From positions 1 through 29,117 of the forward strand of contig JASBTO010000164.1 in the NCBI GenBank assembly GCA_030148365.1: a stretch of DNA of 29,117 bases, in the 5' to 3' direction. Positions 22,411 through 29,117 of the stretch are shown piece after piece. Made by a program: the position numbers and the translations under genes. How positions within the stretch are numbered: position 1 is the first letter of the stretch; each line of letters starts with the position of its first letter. The notes under the pieces were generated by a model. The model saw nothing but the letters and a program-made list of their open reading frames with translations. It made no database searches and was not told where the DNA came from. The stretch comes from Kangiellaceae bacterium (GTDB lineage: Bacteria; Pseudomonadota; Gammaproteobacteria; Enterobacterales; Kangiellaceae).

Positions 22411-23163
22411 GTGTTTCCCACTCTCTATCTGGTTCTCGCGGCAATTGCCGCTTTCGTATTGTTCAACATGTTCAAGGTGCTGCGGGAATACGAGCGCGGC
22501 GTCATTTTCATGCTCGGCCGCTTCTGGAAAATCAAGGGTCCGGGTCTGATTGTCCTGATCCCCTTCATCCAGCAAATTGTTCGCGTCGATCTGCGCACCA
22601 TTGTCATGGATGTGCCGACCCAGGACGTCATCTCCAAGGATAACGTCTCGGTCAAGGTCAATGCCGTGGTCTATTTCCGGGTCATCGATCCGCAAAAGGC
22701 AATCATCAATGTCGAGCACTTCTACGATGCGACCAGTCAGCTTGCCCAGACCACCCTCCGCTCGGTACTCGGCCAGCACGAGTTGGACGAAATGCTGTCG
22801 GAGCGCGACAAGCTCAATACCGACATCCAGGCCATCCTCGACAAGCAGACCGACAGCTGGGGGATCAAGGTCGCCAATGTCGAGATCAAGCATGTCGATC
22901 TGGACGAGAGCATGATCCGGGCGATTGCCCGCCAGGCGGAAGCCGAGCGGGAAAGGCGGGCCAAGGTCATTCACGCCGAAGGCGAGGCGCAGGCTTCGCA
23001 AAAACTGCTGGAAGCCGCCAATATCCTGTCCCAGCAGGACCAGGCGTTGCAATTGCGCTATCTGCAGACCCTGTCCAGTATCGCCACGGACAACAGTTCC
23101 ACCATTGTCTTTCCGTTGCCGATGGAGTTTCTCAAGGCCTTTAGCAAGCAGCCGCCGGAATAG
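22411..23163 (+). CDS. Slipin (SPFH / stomatin-like) membrane scaffold protein
   Basis: A 250-residue SPFH protein that forms oligomeric rings in the membrane and is the usual partner, and in archaea a substrate, of NfeD proteases. One N-terminal helix (LYLVLAAIAAFVLFNMF) is followed by the slipin signature LREYERGVIFMLGRFWKIKG and PGLIVLIPFIQQIVRVDLRT. Further marks are VDVPTQ-like VMDVPTQDVISKDNVSVKVN, TLRSVLGQHELDEMLSERDK and an alanine/glutamate-rich coiled coil (ARQAEAERERRAKVIHAEGE). The start is GTG at 22411, with GGAGG 8 bases upstream. It lies 3 bp after the nfeD stop, so translation is probably coupled. Confidence 0.95.
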   Translation: MFPTLYLVLAAIAAFVLFNMFKVLREYERGVIFMLGRFWKIKGPGLIVLIPFIQQIVRVDLRTIVMDVPTQDVISKDNVSVKVNAVVYFRVIDPQKAIINVEHFYDATSQLAQTTLRSVLGQHELDEMLSERDKLNTDIQAILDKQTDSWGIKVANVEIKHVDLDESMIRAIARQAEAERERRAKVIHAEGEAQASQKLLEAANILSQQDQALQLRYLQTLSSIATDNSSTIVFPLPMEFLKAFSKQPPE

Positions 23164-23208
23164 AGGGCGGCACGGGGATTTACTTCTGCGACCGGCGCGC
23201 AGTTTCTC

Positions 23209-23214
23209 TATAAT
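23209..23214 (+). promoter_or_regulatory. Perfect -10 box for rph
   Basis: TATAAT lies 30 bases before the rph ATG, followed by AGGAGA as ribosome site (23231-23236). The -35 region (CTGCGA at 23186-23191, 17-base spacer) matches only three of six positions. Confidence 0.5.
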
Positions 23215-23243
23215 AAGCGCACTTTTTATCAGGAGAACTCCCC

Positions 23244-23960
23244 ATGCGACCCAGCGGCCGTACCCCCAACCAGCTTCGCCCCGTAACCCTCACCCGCGGT
23301 TTTACCCGCCATGCCGAAGGCTCTGTCCTGGTGGAATTCGGCGACACCCGGGTGTTGTGCACCGCCAGCGTCTCGCCCGGCGTGCCCCGCTTTCTCAAGG
23401 GCAAGGGTCAGGGCTGGCTGACGGCGGAATACGGCATGTTGCCCCGCTCCACCCACACCCGCATGGACCGGGAAGCGGCGCGGGGCAAACAGGGTGGCCG
23501 GACCGTCGAGATCCAGCGCCTGATCGGTCGCTCCCTGCGTGCGGCGGTCGACATGCAGCTACTCGGCGAAAACACCATCCAGCTCGACTGTGATGTGCTG
23601 CAGGCCGACGGTGGCACCCGCACCGCTGCCATTACCGGCGCCTGCGTCGCGCTCAGTGACGCATTGTTTGCGATGCGCAAGCAGGGCCTCATCAACGTCA
23701 ATCCTCTCAAGCACCTGGTCGGCTCCGTGTCCGTCGGCGTCTACAAGGGCGTCCCGGTTCTGGATCTCGATTACCCGGAAGATTCGGCCTGCGAAACCGA
23801 CATGAATGTGGTCATGGACGAAACCGGCGGCTTTATCGAAGTCCAGGGCACCGCGGAAGGCGAAACCTACTCCATGGACGAACTCATGCAAATGCTGGAG
23901 CTGGCACGGCACGGGATCCGTGAGCTTTTCGATATCCAGAAAAAAGCCCTGGCGAGCTGA
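23244..23960 (+). CDS. rph: Ribonuclease PH
   Basis: Phosphorolytic 3'-5' exoribonuclease that trims tRNA 3' ends and helps degrade structured RNA; it acts as a hexameric ring. The 238 residues equal the E. coli length. Family motifs run in order: MRPSGRTPNQLRPVTLTRGF, VLVEFGDTRVLCTASV, GWLTAEYGMLPRSTHTRMDR, RTVEIQRLIGRSLRAAVDM, QLDCDVLQADGGTRTAAITG and the C-terminal DLDYPEDSACETDMNVVM with GEF-like VQGTAEGETYSMDEL. It is full length and intact. It has its own -10 box and a strong ribosome site, so it is likely separate from the nfeD-slipin operon 80 bp upstream. A GC-rich hairpin follows the stop. Confidence 0.98.
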   Translation: MRPSGRTPNQLRPVTLTRGFTRHAEGSVLVEFGDTRVLCTASVSPGVPRFLKGKGQGWLTAEYGMLPRSTHTRMDREAARGKQGGRTVEIQRLIGRSLRAAVDMQLLGENTIQLDCDVLQADGGTRTAAITGACVALSDALFAMRKQGLINVNPLKHLVGSVSVGVYKGVPVLDLDYPEDSACETDMNVVMDETGGFIEVQGTAEGETYSMDELMQMLELARHGIRELFDIQKKALAS

Positions 23961-23972
23961 GCCACCCGGGAC

Positions 23973-23992
23973 CCGGGGGCAAGAGTCCCCGG
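23973..23992 (+). terminator. Hairpin after rph (weak terminator candidate)
   Basis: CCGGGG (23973-23978) pairs with CCCCGG (23987-23992) around an 8-base loop, 12 bp after the rph stop. No T-run follows, so factor-independent termination is doubtful. Confidence 0.35.
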
Positions 23993-24009
23993 TACTGCTC
24001 CGCCCGGTT

Positions 24010-24038
24010 TTGAAGCCGACCGGCTTTCAGACTAAGAT
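24010..24038 (+). promoter_or_regulatory. Sigma-70 promoter for the DUF4412 / TIR gene pair
   Basis: TTGAAG (24010-24015), a 17-base spacer and TAAGAT (24033-24038). The predicted start near 24045 leaves a leader of about 69 bases before the ATG at 24114. Confidence 0.45.
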
Positions 24039-24113
24039 GACGGAAGACTACTTGCCTGCGGACCGCTTCCGGCGGCCGTGTTCCGGATGCCAATTGATAT
24101 GGAGATTGCCGTC

Positions 24114-24935
24114 ATGAAACTCTGCCGAACCCTGCTGATGCTCACTGTTCTGATGCCCGCTTCCCTGATAGCCGGCGTCGTCTTCGAGATCGAGACCACC
24201 ACCTATCATGGCGGCGAGCAGGAGACCGATACTTCGGAGATGCTGGTCAAGGACAAGATGCTGAAAATGGCGGTATCCGGCGAGAACGAAATTACCGGCA
24301 ACGCGATGATTTATCGCGGTGATAAAAAAGAGTTGATGATGATTGACCACGGCCGCAAGGTCTACAACGTCATTGACGAAGCCACGGTCAGGAATCTTGC
24401 CAGCCAGTTCGGACAACTCAATGAGCAACTGGAAAAGGCACTGGCCCAGGTTCCGGAAAGTCAGCGCGCCATGGTCAAGGAAATGATGGAAAAGCAGATG
24501 CCGGCAGCCGTGCAGAAAAACGCACCCGTGATAGACATCCGCAAGACCGGAGAAACCAAAGACGTCAACGGCTATGCCAGCGAAAAGTTTGAGGTCTACC
24601 GTGACAAGGCAAAAGTTAGCGAACTCTGGGTCACTGACTGGAGCAATATCAAAGCCGGCAACGAGGCGTCGGGCGCCTTCCGGGAGATGGCAAAGTTTTT
24701 CAAAGCCATGATGGAATCATTCGAGTCCGTCAGCGGCACCCGCAATTTCACCGACAGTTTTTTCAGCCACATGTCTGAATTGAACGGCTTCCCGGTCCTC
24801 AGCAAGCAATTTGACGGCAATGGCTCAGTGGAGTCCGAATCCCGACTCTTGTCCGCAACCCCCCGGGATCTGCAAAATACGCAATTCGAGCCTCCCGAAG
24901 GTTATCAGCGGCAAGCCATGCCCGGCCTGAACTAG
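24114..24935 (+). CDS. Exported DUF4412-like protein
   Basis: A 273-residue protein with a signal peptide (TLLMLTVLMPASLIA). It probably belongs to the DUF4412 group, judged by the pattern VFEIETTTYHGGEQETDTSE, then LVKDKMLKMAV, a MIYRGDKKELMMIDHGRKVY strand pair and DVNGYASEKFEVYRDKAKVS with ELWVTDW. This resembles LolA/LolB-like beta-sheet folds in periplasmic proteins of unknown role, a resemblance I infer from pattern only. A methionine- and glutamine-rich helical stretch lies in the middle (AMVKEMMEKQM). The ATG at 24114 is preferred to an upstream in-frame start at 24078 because it begins the signal peptide and has GGAG 9 bases before it. The TIR gene follows 13 bp later. Confidence 0.75.
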   Translation: MKLCRTLLMLTVLMPASLIAGVVFEIETTTYHGGEQETDTSEMLVKDKMLKMAVSGENEITGNAMIYRGDKKELMMIDHGRKVYNVIDEATVRNLASQFGQLNEQLEKALAQVPESQRAMVKEMMEKQMPAAVQKNAPVIDIRKTGETKDVNGYASEKFEVYRDKAKVSELWVTDWSNIKAGNEASGAFREMAKFFKAMMESFESVSGTRNFTDSFFSHMSELNGFPVLSKQFDGNGSVESESRLLSATPRDLQNTQFEPPEGYQRQAMPGLN

Positions 24936-24948
24936 GCGCCGACAGACA

Positions 24949-25713
24949 ATGTCCAGGGCACCCGCCGAGTGCCTCGTTTTTATCAGCTATCGGCGCGCTG
25001 ACAATGCCGCTGGCTACTCTCGAAGCCTGTCCCGGACACTCAAGAAGGCCTTCGGTTCCGCGCGGGTGTTCCGCGATATCAGCAGCATTTCCCCAGGCCA
25101 GGATTTCCCGGACACGATACTGAAAATGCTGGCCTCCTGCCGGGTCATGCTGGTCATGATCGGTAATCACTGGACATCCGTTACCGATGCCGACGGGAAC
25201 CGGCGCCTGTTCAATTCCGGCGACTGGGTGCGACGGGAAGTCGCCCTGGCCCTGACCCGTGATGATCTGACCGTAATCCCCGTGCTGGTCTGTGGCGCCA
25301 CCATGCCGTCCGCCGAGCAGTTGCCGCCGGATCTGGTGCGGCTGACCCGACTCCATGCTTTTGAGATGTCCGATCATGACTGGGAGCGGGACAGAGAACT
25401 GCTGATTGCCCGGCTCGCCGACATTACCGGTTTGCAACCCCGGATTCACCGGTACCGTCGCACCCTGGTCGATCGTGTCATGGAATCCGTGGAAGCGGCC
25501 AATCGGGCCCGAGCGCCGAGACATCAGCAAAATCCGGGCTGGGTGTGGTTGCTGTTCAGGCGGCTGGGGCGCTGGCTGAAAATCCTGCTGTTTCTGGCCA
25601 TCCTGCTGTTTGTCGGCGCTTCGCTCAGCGAGGAGTTTGCCTCGTTACTTGCCCGGATCTGGGAAAATTTGCTGGCACTGTCGGAGAAGCTGCTGCCAGT
25701 TCCGGCGGACTAG
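24949..25713 (+). CDS. TIR-domain protein with C-terminal membrane helix
   Basis: A 254-residue protein with a cytoplasmic TIR domain (about 8-160) and one membrane helix near the C-terminus (about 207-226), followed by a short amphipathic tail. TIR marks are LVFISYRRADNAAGYSRSL (9-27), the BB-loop region VFRDISSISPGQDF (40-53), CRVMLVMIGNHW and GDWVRREVALAL. Glu97 in DWVRRE sits where NAD-cleaving TIRs such as SARM1 have their catalytic glutamate (DWVHKE). Bacterial TIR proteins often act as NADases in anti-phage defence, though others have different roles, and no sensor or partner domain is seen here. The ribosome site is weak, and coupling to the DUF4412 gene 13 bp upstream is likely. Its stop overlaps the convergent DUF427 stop. 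Confidence 0.88.
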   Translation: MSRAPAECLVFISYRRADNAAGYSRSLSRTLKKAFGSARVFRDISSISPGQDFPDTILKMLASCRVMLVMIGNHWTSVTDADGNRRLFNSGDWVRREVALALTRDDLTVIPVLVCGATMPSAEQLPPDLVRLTRLHAFEMSDHDWERDRELLIARLADITGLQPRIHRYRRTLVDRVMESVEAANRARAPRHQQNPGWVWLLFRRLGRWLKILLFLAILLFVGASLSEEFASLLARIWENLLALSEKLLPVPAD

Positions 25714-25991
25714 TCCGCCACCTCCACGCCTCGCCAGAAGGCGTAATAACCGGCAATTTCCTCCGCCGCCGTTTTCGGCTCGGGGTAATACCAGACCGCA
25801 TCCCGATTGATCTCCCCGTCCACCCGCAGATGGCAGTAATTGGCCGTGCCTTTCCAGGGGCAATGACTGGTCGTGTCGCTGTCCTCAAAATAGTCGCGGT
25901 TGACCGCTTCAGGCGGAAAATAATGATTACCCTCTACCATGCGGGTAGCGTCGCTTTCGGCAATAACCCGGTTATTCCATCGCGCTTTCAT
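25710..25991 (-). CDS. DUF427 domain protein
   Basis: A 93-residue single-domain protein of the DUF427 family: small cytoplasmic beta-rich proteins of unsettled function, common in bacteria and fungi. Signatures are MKARWNNRVIAESDATRMVE, the YFPPEAVNRDYF strand, HCPWKGTANYCHL (43-55) and a C-terminal AWYYPEP-like DAVWYYPEPKTAAEEIAGYY with FWRGVEV. The length is normal. AGGAGA lies 8 bases before the ATG, so the start is secure. It is convergent with the TIR gene; the two stops overlap in a CTAG palindrome. It is transcribed toward that gene from a short 84-bp gap after the SLC13 permease stop, and may be read through from the permease. Confidence 0.92.
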   Translation of the reverse strand: MKARWNNRVIAESDATRMVEGNHYFPPEAVNRDYFEDSDTTSHCPWKGTANYCHLRVDGEINRDAVWYYPEPKTAAEEIAGYYAFWRGVEVAD

Positions 25992-26075
25992 CGACTGTCT
26001 CCTGTCATATTTGTCACCCCCTGTACCCGCTCTTGAGTGCCATAGCCAGGTGTTGTTACAGCCACCCGGCTGCGC

Positions 26076-27863
26076 TCAGGCGATATTCCATAGCAGAGGC
26101 GCGACCAGCGTCGAGACCACCCAGGTAATGATCGCAAGGACACCACCTATCAGAAAGTAGTGTTTGAATTCATACTGACCCGGGCCCATCACCAGAATGG
26201 TGCTTTCGTGTGAGACCGGCGTACTGAAGCCGGCGGATATACAGACCGCCAGTGCAACCATGATCGGGTAGACATCCATGCCGGTGGCTTGCGCCACCTG
26301 ATAGGCAATCGGCGCGACGATAATGGCCACTGCGGCATTCTCGATGATCTGGGTAAAGATAATCGCCACCAGCAAAATACCGCCCAACAAAATTACCGGA
26401 CTCACGCCGGAGAAGACATCGACAGTGAGGGTGGCTATCTGGGCCGCTGCCCCGGTTTCGTCGAGCGCATGACCGAAGGAAATCATACCACCGAGCAGGA
26501 TCAAGGTCGGCCAGTCGATAGCCTCGTAGGCGCCGCGCCAGCTGATCCCTCCCAACATGACTGCCGCCATCGCGGCCGCCGGTATGGAAATGTTCGGCGC
26601 CAGCAAACCCGTGACCGCCAGAACGATGACACTGACCAGCAAGCTGAGCACCAGCCAGGCCTTGCGGCGGCCGATGGCGGGAAACGATTGCTCTTCAAGG
26701 GCCAGAAAATCCTGGTTCTCTCGCAGCCGCGCAATATCTTCGGCGCTGCCGAGAAACAGCAGGCTGTCGCCGAACTCCAGCCGGGTTTCGTTCAGGGGCG
26801 CCTTGAGTTGCTTGCCGTGACGGGACATGCCGATCACGGTCACATCATAGGCCCGGCTGAACGGCAGTTGCCGGACCATGTAGCCTGCATATCGGGAGTG
26901 CAGCGGCAACACCGCCTCCACGGTTTTCAGATCCGCACTTTCCAGGGTTTCGACGTTGAGTTTGGTCTCTTCGACCACACGAAAGTCCGATGACTTGATC
27001 AGTTCGGCAATTCGCTCGACGGTACCCCGGACAATGATCACGTCGTTGCCCCTGAGCTGCACGGTGACGGGAACCCGCTTGCTGTTTCGCAAGATGGCAA
27101 TGGCGGCCAGCCGGTCCCGTTGGAAAGCTTCCACCTCATAAAGTCGGGATCCAATTGCCGGCGAATCTTCCGGCACATCCACTTCGGTCAAAAACTCCTT
27201 CATCAACTCGCCGGACAAGGCGGTATTGCTGGAGGGCAGGATTTTGCGCGCCAGAAACATCATCACGACTGCGCTGAATACGAATACGACCGCCGCGAGC
27301 GGGGTGAAGGCGAAAAACCCGATGCCCTCGCCGGTCTCCTGGCGCAAGTAATCGCTGATGATGATATTGCTACGGGTCCCGATCAAGGTCCACTGGCCGC
27401 CAAGCAGCGACCCGTAAGCGGCAAACATCAGGTATCGGGAGGGCGAGAGTTTTTTTTCCTTGCAGATGCTTACCACCAACGGCATGAGGATCATGACCAC
27501 CGTCGTATCGTTGATAAACATGGAAGACAAGGTTGCAAACAGCAAGACTGCCAGCTGCAAACGCCATTCGCTGTCGGCGACCCGCCGCAACAGTTTCATG
27601 CCGATGGCTTCCGCCGCGCCCGTTTGCACGATGGCTCCGGCCAGCACAAACATGGACGCAATCATGACCACGGCAGAACTTCCAAAGCCCGAAAAGCCCT
27701 GCTCGGGCGTCAGCACGGCGGACCATTGGCCGTCCGGATGTGGCCAGGGGAGGATCAGGGACAGGAGCACCAGCATCGCCGTGACGTCGGTGCGAAGCCG
27801 CTGACTCCAGAAAGACCAGATGGCGAATGCCAGAACCACAGCCAGATAGATATTTTCGGCCAT
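26076..27863 (-). CDS. SLC13 (divalent anion:Na+ symporter) family permease with RCK_C domains
   Basis: A 595-residue inner-membrane transporter. Membrane segments fill residues 1-205 and about 395-595, separated by a cytoplasmic insert with two TrkA-C/RCK_C domains (about 225-300, IGSRLYEVEAFQRDRLAAIA; about 312-380, GYMVRQLPFSRAYDVTVIGM). SLC13 marks are FGSSAVVMIASMFVLAGAIV, FATLSSMFINDTTVVMILMP, GGMISFGHALDETGAA and FTQIIENAAVAIIVAPIAYQ with an STPVSHESTILVMGPGQYEF motif. Relatives move sulphate, dicarboxylates or other anions; the substrate cannot be told from sequence. The RCK_C domains suggest ligand gating. AAGGAG lies 8 bases before the ATG. The 194-bp gap upstream of it holds no promoter or terminator that I can support. 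Confidence 0.92.
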   Translation of the reverse strand: MAENIYLAVVLAFAIWSFWSQRLRTDVTAMLVLLSLILPWPHPDGQWSAVLTPEQGFSGFGSSAVVMIASMFVLAGAIVQTGAAEAIGMKLLRRVADSEWRLQLAVLLFATLSSMFINDTTVVMILMPLVVSICKEKKLSPSRYLMFAAYGSLLGGQWTLIGTRSNIIISDYLRQETGEGIGFFAFTPLAAVVFVFSAVVMMFLARKILPSSNTALSGELMKEFLTEVDVPEDSPAIGSRLYEVEAFQRDRLAAIAILRNSKRVPVTVQLRGNDVIIVRGTVERIAELIKSSDFRVVEETKLNVETLESADLKTVEAVLPLHSRYAGYMVRQLPFSRAYDVTVIGMSRHGKQLKAPLNETRLEFGDSLLFLGSAEDIARLRENQDFLALEEQSFPAIGRRKAWLVLSLLVSVIVLAVTGLLAPNISIPAAAMAAVMLGGISWRGAYEAIDWPTLILLGGMISFGHALDETGAAAQIATLTVDVFSGVSPVILLGGILLVAIIFTQIIENAAVAIIVAPIAYQVAQATGMDVYPIMVALAVCISAGFSTPVSHESTILVMGPGQYEFKHYFLIGGVLAIITWVVSTLVAPLLWNIA

Positions 27864-28057
27864 TCATGCTCCTTGCCGTCGGTTGGGCACTCGCCGGTTG
27901 AACTCCTGGGTCCAGCTTACACGGTCTCCGGAATTGCGGATACTGGGAACCGAGTAAAAACTAACCTTGGCGCAGACCCCGTTACGGCAAGCAATACGTT
28001 CGGGAATCCGGCCGTCTCTGACCGTGCAGCGCCAGCCTTAGCTTCCCCTGCCGGCTA

Positions 28058-28252
28058 TCAACTGTTTTCCGGCATTGCCTGCACTTTGGGTTCTCCGTCA
28101 GCGGCGTCCGAAACCCTGATCACAAGCGGCTGACAACACACCGGGCAATCCTCAACGTACTCTTGCTCCGTTATTGAGCAATCAACCAGCAAGGTCACGG
28201 TTTCCCAACAACAGGGACACTGAACAGGGACCGGTTGCAGCAGGTCCGCCAC
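28058..28252 (-). CDS. CPXCG-type cysteine-rich zinc-ribbon protein
   Basis: A 64-residue protein resembling the CPXCG cysteine-rich family: CPCC at residues 12-15, Cys25, and CPVC at 36-39 with Cys40 next to it. Two CPxC knuckles about 20 residues apart would coordinate one zinc ion. The role of the family is unknown. The start is GTG at 28250-28252, whose G is shared with the last base of the DM13-gene stop (TAGTG), so translation depends on the upstream gene. A Y/E/D-rich stretch between the knuckles (EQEYVEDCPVC) is typical of the group. No terminator is evident after its stop. Confidence 0.82.
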   Translation of the reverse strand: MADLLQPVPVQCPCCWETVTLLVDCSITEQEYVEDCPVCCQPLVIRVSDAADGEPKVQAMPENS

Positions 28253-28845
28253 TAGAGCTCATCGATAGAGGCGGAGGCAAAAAGAACGTCGAAAAGTTCG
28301 CACCAGATGACAACACTTCCATAGTCCTCCAGCCGGATGGAAACGGGTACCTCATAGTTCTGGTTGCCGACATTGCCTTTCAACTCGCCAAGTTTCACAT
28401 ACCCCTTTCGGACATCATCCCGCCCTCTGGGTGCCGGGACCCTCGCTAACATGACCACCAGCGCCGGGCCATTGGTAACCCGAAAATCCTCAAAGCGCAG
28501 CAGGTGACTGCCGTCGGATTTTTTATAAACAATAAGATTACCGTCACCAAAATGAAGCTCGTCTGCGCCCCGAAAACTGCGCGTCGCAATCTGCCTTGGC
28601 AGCTTGAACAGTTCCATTCTTTCATTGACCGTTTTGTCACCGGACTTTTTCGCCTGCGCAAGCAACCTCGACATGGCTTGTTGCTGCTCGGGATCGGACA
28701 TCTCCCTGACCTCTTCCCGACTGGGGATCGGGATGGGTGGCGCCTCATCGACGGGACGATCAATGAATAAGGGTGATACCAGAAACCAGCCAATCGCGGC
28801 CACTACTGCCACGCCCATTACTATAACCATTGCCCTGTTGCTCAT
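28252..28845 (-). CDS. DM13 domain protein with N-terminal membrane anchor
   Basis: A 197-residue protein with one N-terminal helix (about 5-27, VIVMGVAVVAAIGWFLVSPL) that is either an anchor or an uncleaved signal. A proline- and glutamine-rich spacer follows, then a DM13 domain (about 85-193). DM13 marks are RSFRGADELHFGDGNLIVYK, SHLLRFEDFRVTNGPALVVM, GYVKLGELKGNVGNQNYEVP and SVVIWCELFDVLFA with the conserved Cys182. DM13 is a presumed electron-transfer or redox domain linked to DOMON and cytochrome-like partners in other organisms; its chemistry is not settled. The ATG at 28845 is preceded by AGGGACA. The zinc-ribbon gene overlaps its stop by one base, forming a two-gene operon. Confidence 0.88.
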   Translation of the reverse strand: MSNRAMVIVMGVAVVAAIGWFLVSPLFIDRPVDEAPPIPIPSREEVREMSDPEQQQAMSRLLAQAKKSGDKTVNERMELFKLPRQIATRSFRGADELHFGDGNLIVYKKSDGSHLLRFEDFRVTNGPALVVMLARVPAPRGRDDVRKGYVKLGELKGNVGNQNYEVPVSIRLEDYGSVVIWCELFDVLFASASIDEL

Positions 28846-28996
28846 ATTACTGTCCCTGAATTAACTATACTTTGCCGTGCGTTACCGGTTGATGGCGGCG
28901 TCCCGGCTCGCGGATACAGGGTGGCAGCGGCCGTTCAATCGGGTGCCAAGTATGTATCCAACCGCCTGATTTGTATATTTTTTAACCAGATTACTC

Positions 28997-29002
28997 TATA
29001 CT
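28997..29002 (+). promoter_or_regulatory. Possible -10 box before the right-edge gene
   Basis: TATACT lies 90 bases before the ATG at 29093, within an AT-rich stretch (28970-29030). TTGTAT at 28971-28976 would be a -35, but the spacer of 20 bases is too long. The remainder of the 247-bp gap (28846-29092) shows nothing I can name. Confidence 0.3.
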
Positions 29003-29092
29003 CTCCTGTTCAAATATAACAACTGGCTTTTGCCAATCAAACCGGCTTGCGATTTCCGACGTTTTTCAAATTTACTGAAAAAGGAAGTCACC

Positions 29093-29117
29093 ATGTTCAA
29101 ACGCACTATCAGACAAG
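29093..29117 (+). CDS. Start of an unidentified gene, cut by window edge
   Basis: ATG at 29093 is followed by eight open codons (MFKRTIRQ) to the end of the window. AAGGAAG lies 6 bases before it, a good ribosome site, and an AT-rich promoter-like region precedes it. The basic N-terminus could begin a signal peptide, but too little is visible to name a product. Confidence 0.5.

Overview
The window looks like a chromosomal segment of a free-living, moderately high-GC gammaproteobacterium. Three things suggest this: the hrcA-grpE-dnaK operon facing nadK and recN, the recN / fur / bamE order, and a Fur that closely resembles the pseudomonad type. I cannot place the genus; marine lineages are plausible but unproven. 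No rRNA, tRNA, CRISPR array, insertion sequence or phage gene was seen. Gene density is high and no gap between genes exceeds 300 bp.

Layout. (1) 1-2.7 kb, minus strand: heat-shock operon hrcA-grpE-dnaK, with dnaK cut by the window edge. Two sigma-32-like promoters are visible and no CIRCE operator. (2) 2.7-6.2 kb: nadK and recN (plus), fur (minus) and bamE (plus), a conserved housekeeping block. (3) 6.2-7.1 kb, minus strand: an ECF sigma factor overlapping a small soluble zinc anti-sigma factor whose ligand spacing matches RsrA. (4) 7.1-9.6 kb: a divergent pair, a membrane-anchored stand-alone glutamate-synthase-like FMN / iron-sulphur protein and a DoxX membrane protein, closed by a good intrinsic terminator. 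(5) 9.8-14.0 kb: an RND efflux permease followed by its periplasmic adaptor. (6) 14.1-20.0 kb: two large paralogous secreted LVIVD / choice-of-anchor-B proteins on either side of an inverted alpha/beta-hydrolase-fold gene. The copies share their N-terminal ~550 residues and differ in the C-terminus: one carries PKD plus two FN3-like modules, the other Calx-beta plus a GlyGly-CTERM sorting tail. (7) 20.0-24.0 kb: an unrecognised membrane protein, nfeD with its slipin partner, and rph. (8) 24.0-25.7 kb: a secreted DUF4412 protein followed 13 bp later by a TIR-domain protein with a C-terminal membrane helix. (9) 25.7-28.9 kb, minus strand: DUF427, an SLC13 permease with RCK_C domains, and a coupled DM13 / zinc-ribbon pair. 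The start of one more gene lies at the right edge.

The most interesting regions are the choice-of-anchor paralogue pair (6), the TIR-membrane protein (8), the ECF / anti-sigma module with its structured divergent intergenic region (3-4), and the dual sigma-32 wiring of an HrcA operon (1). Functions are read from motifs and recalled family knowledge; no database search was run.
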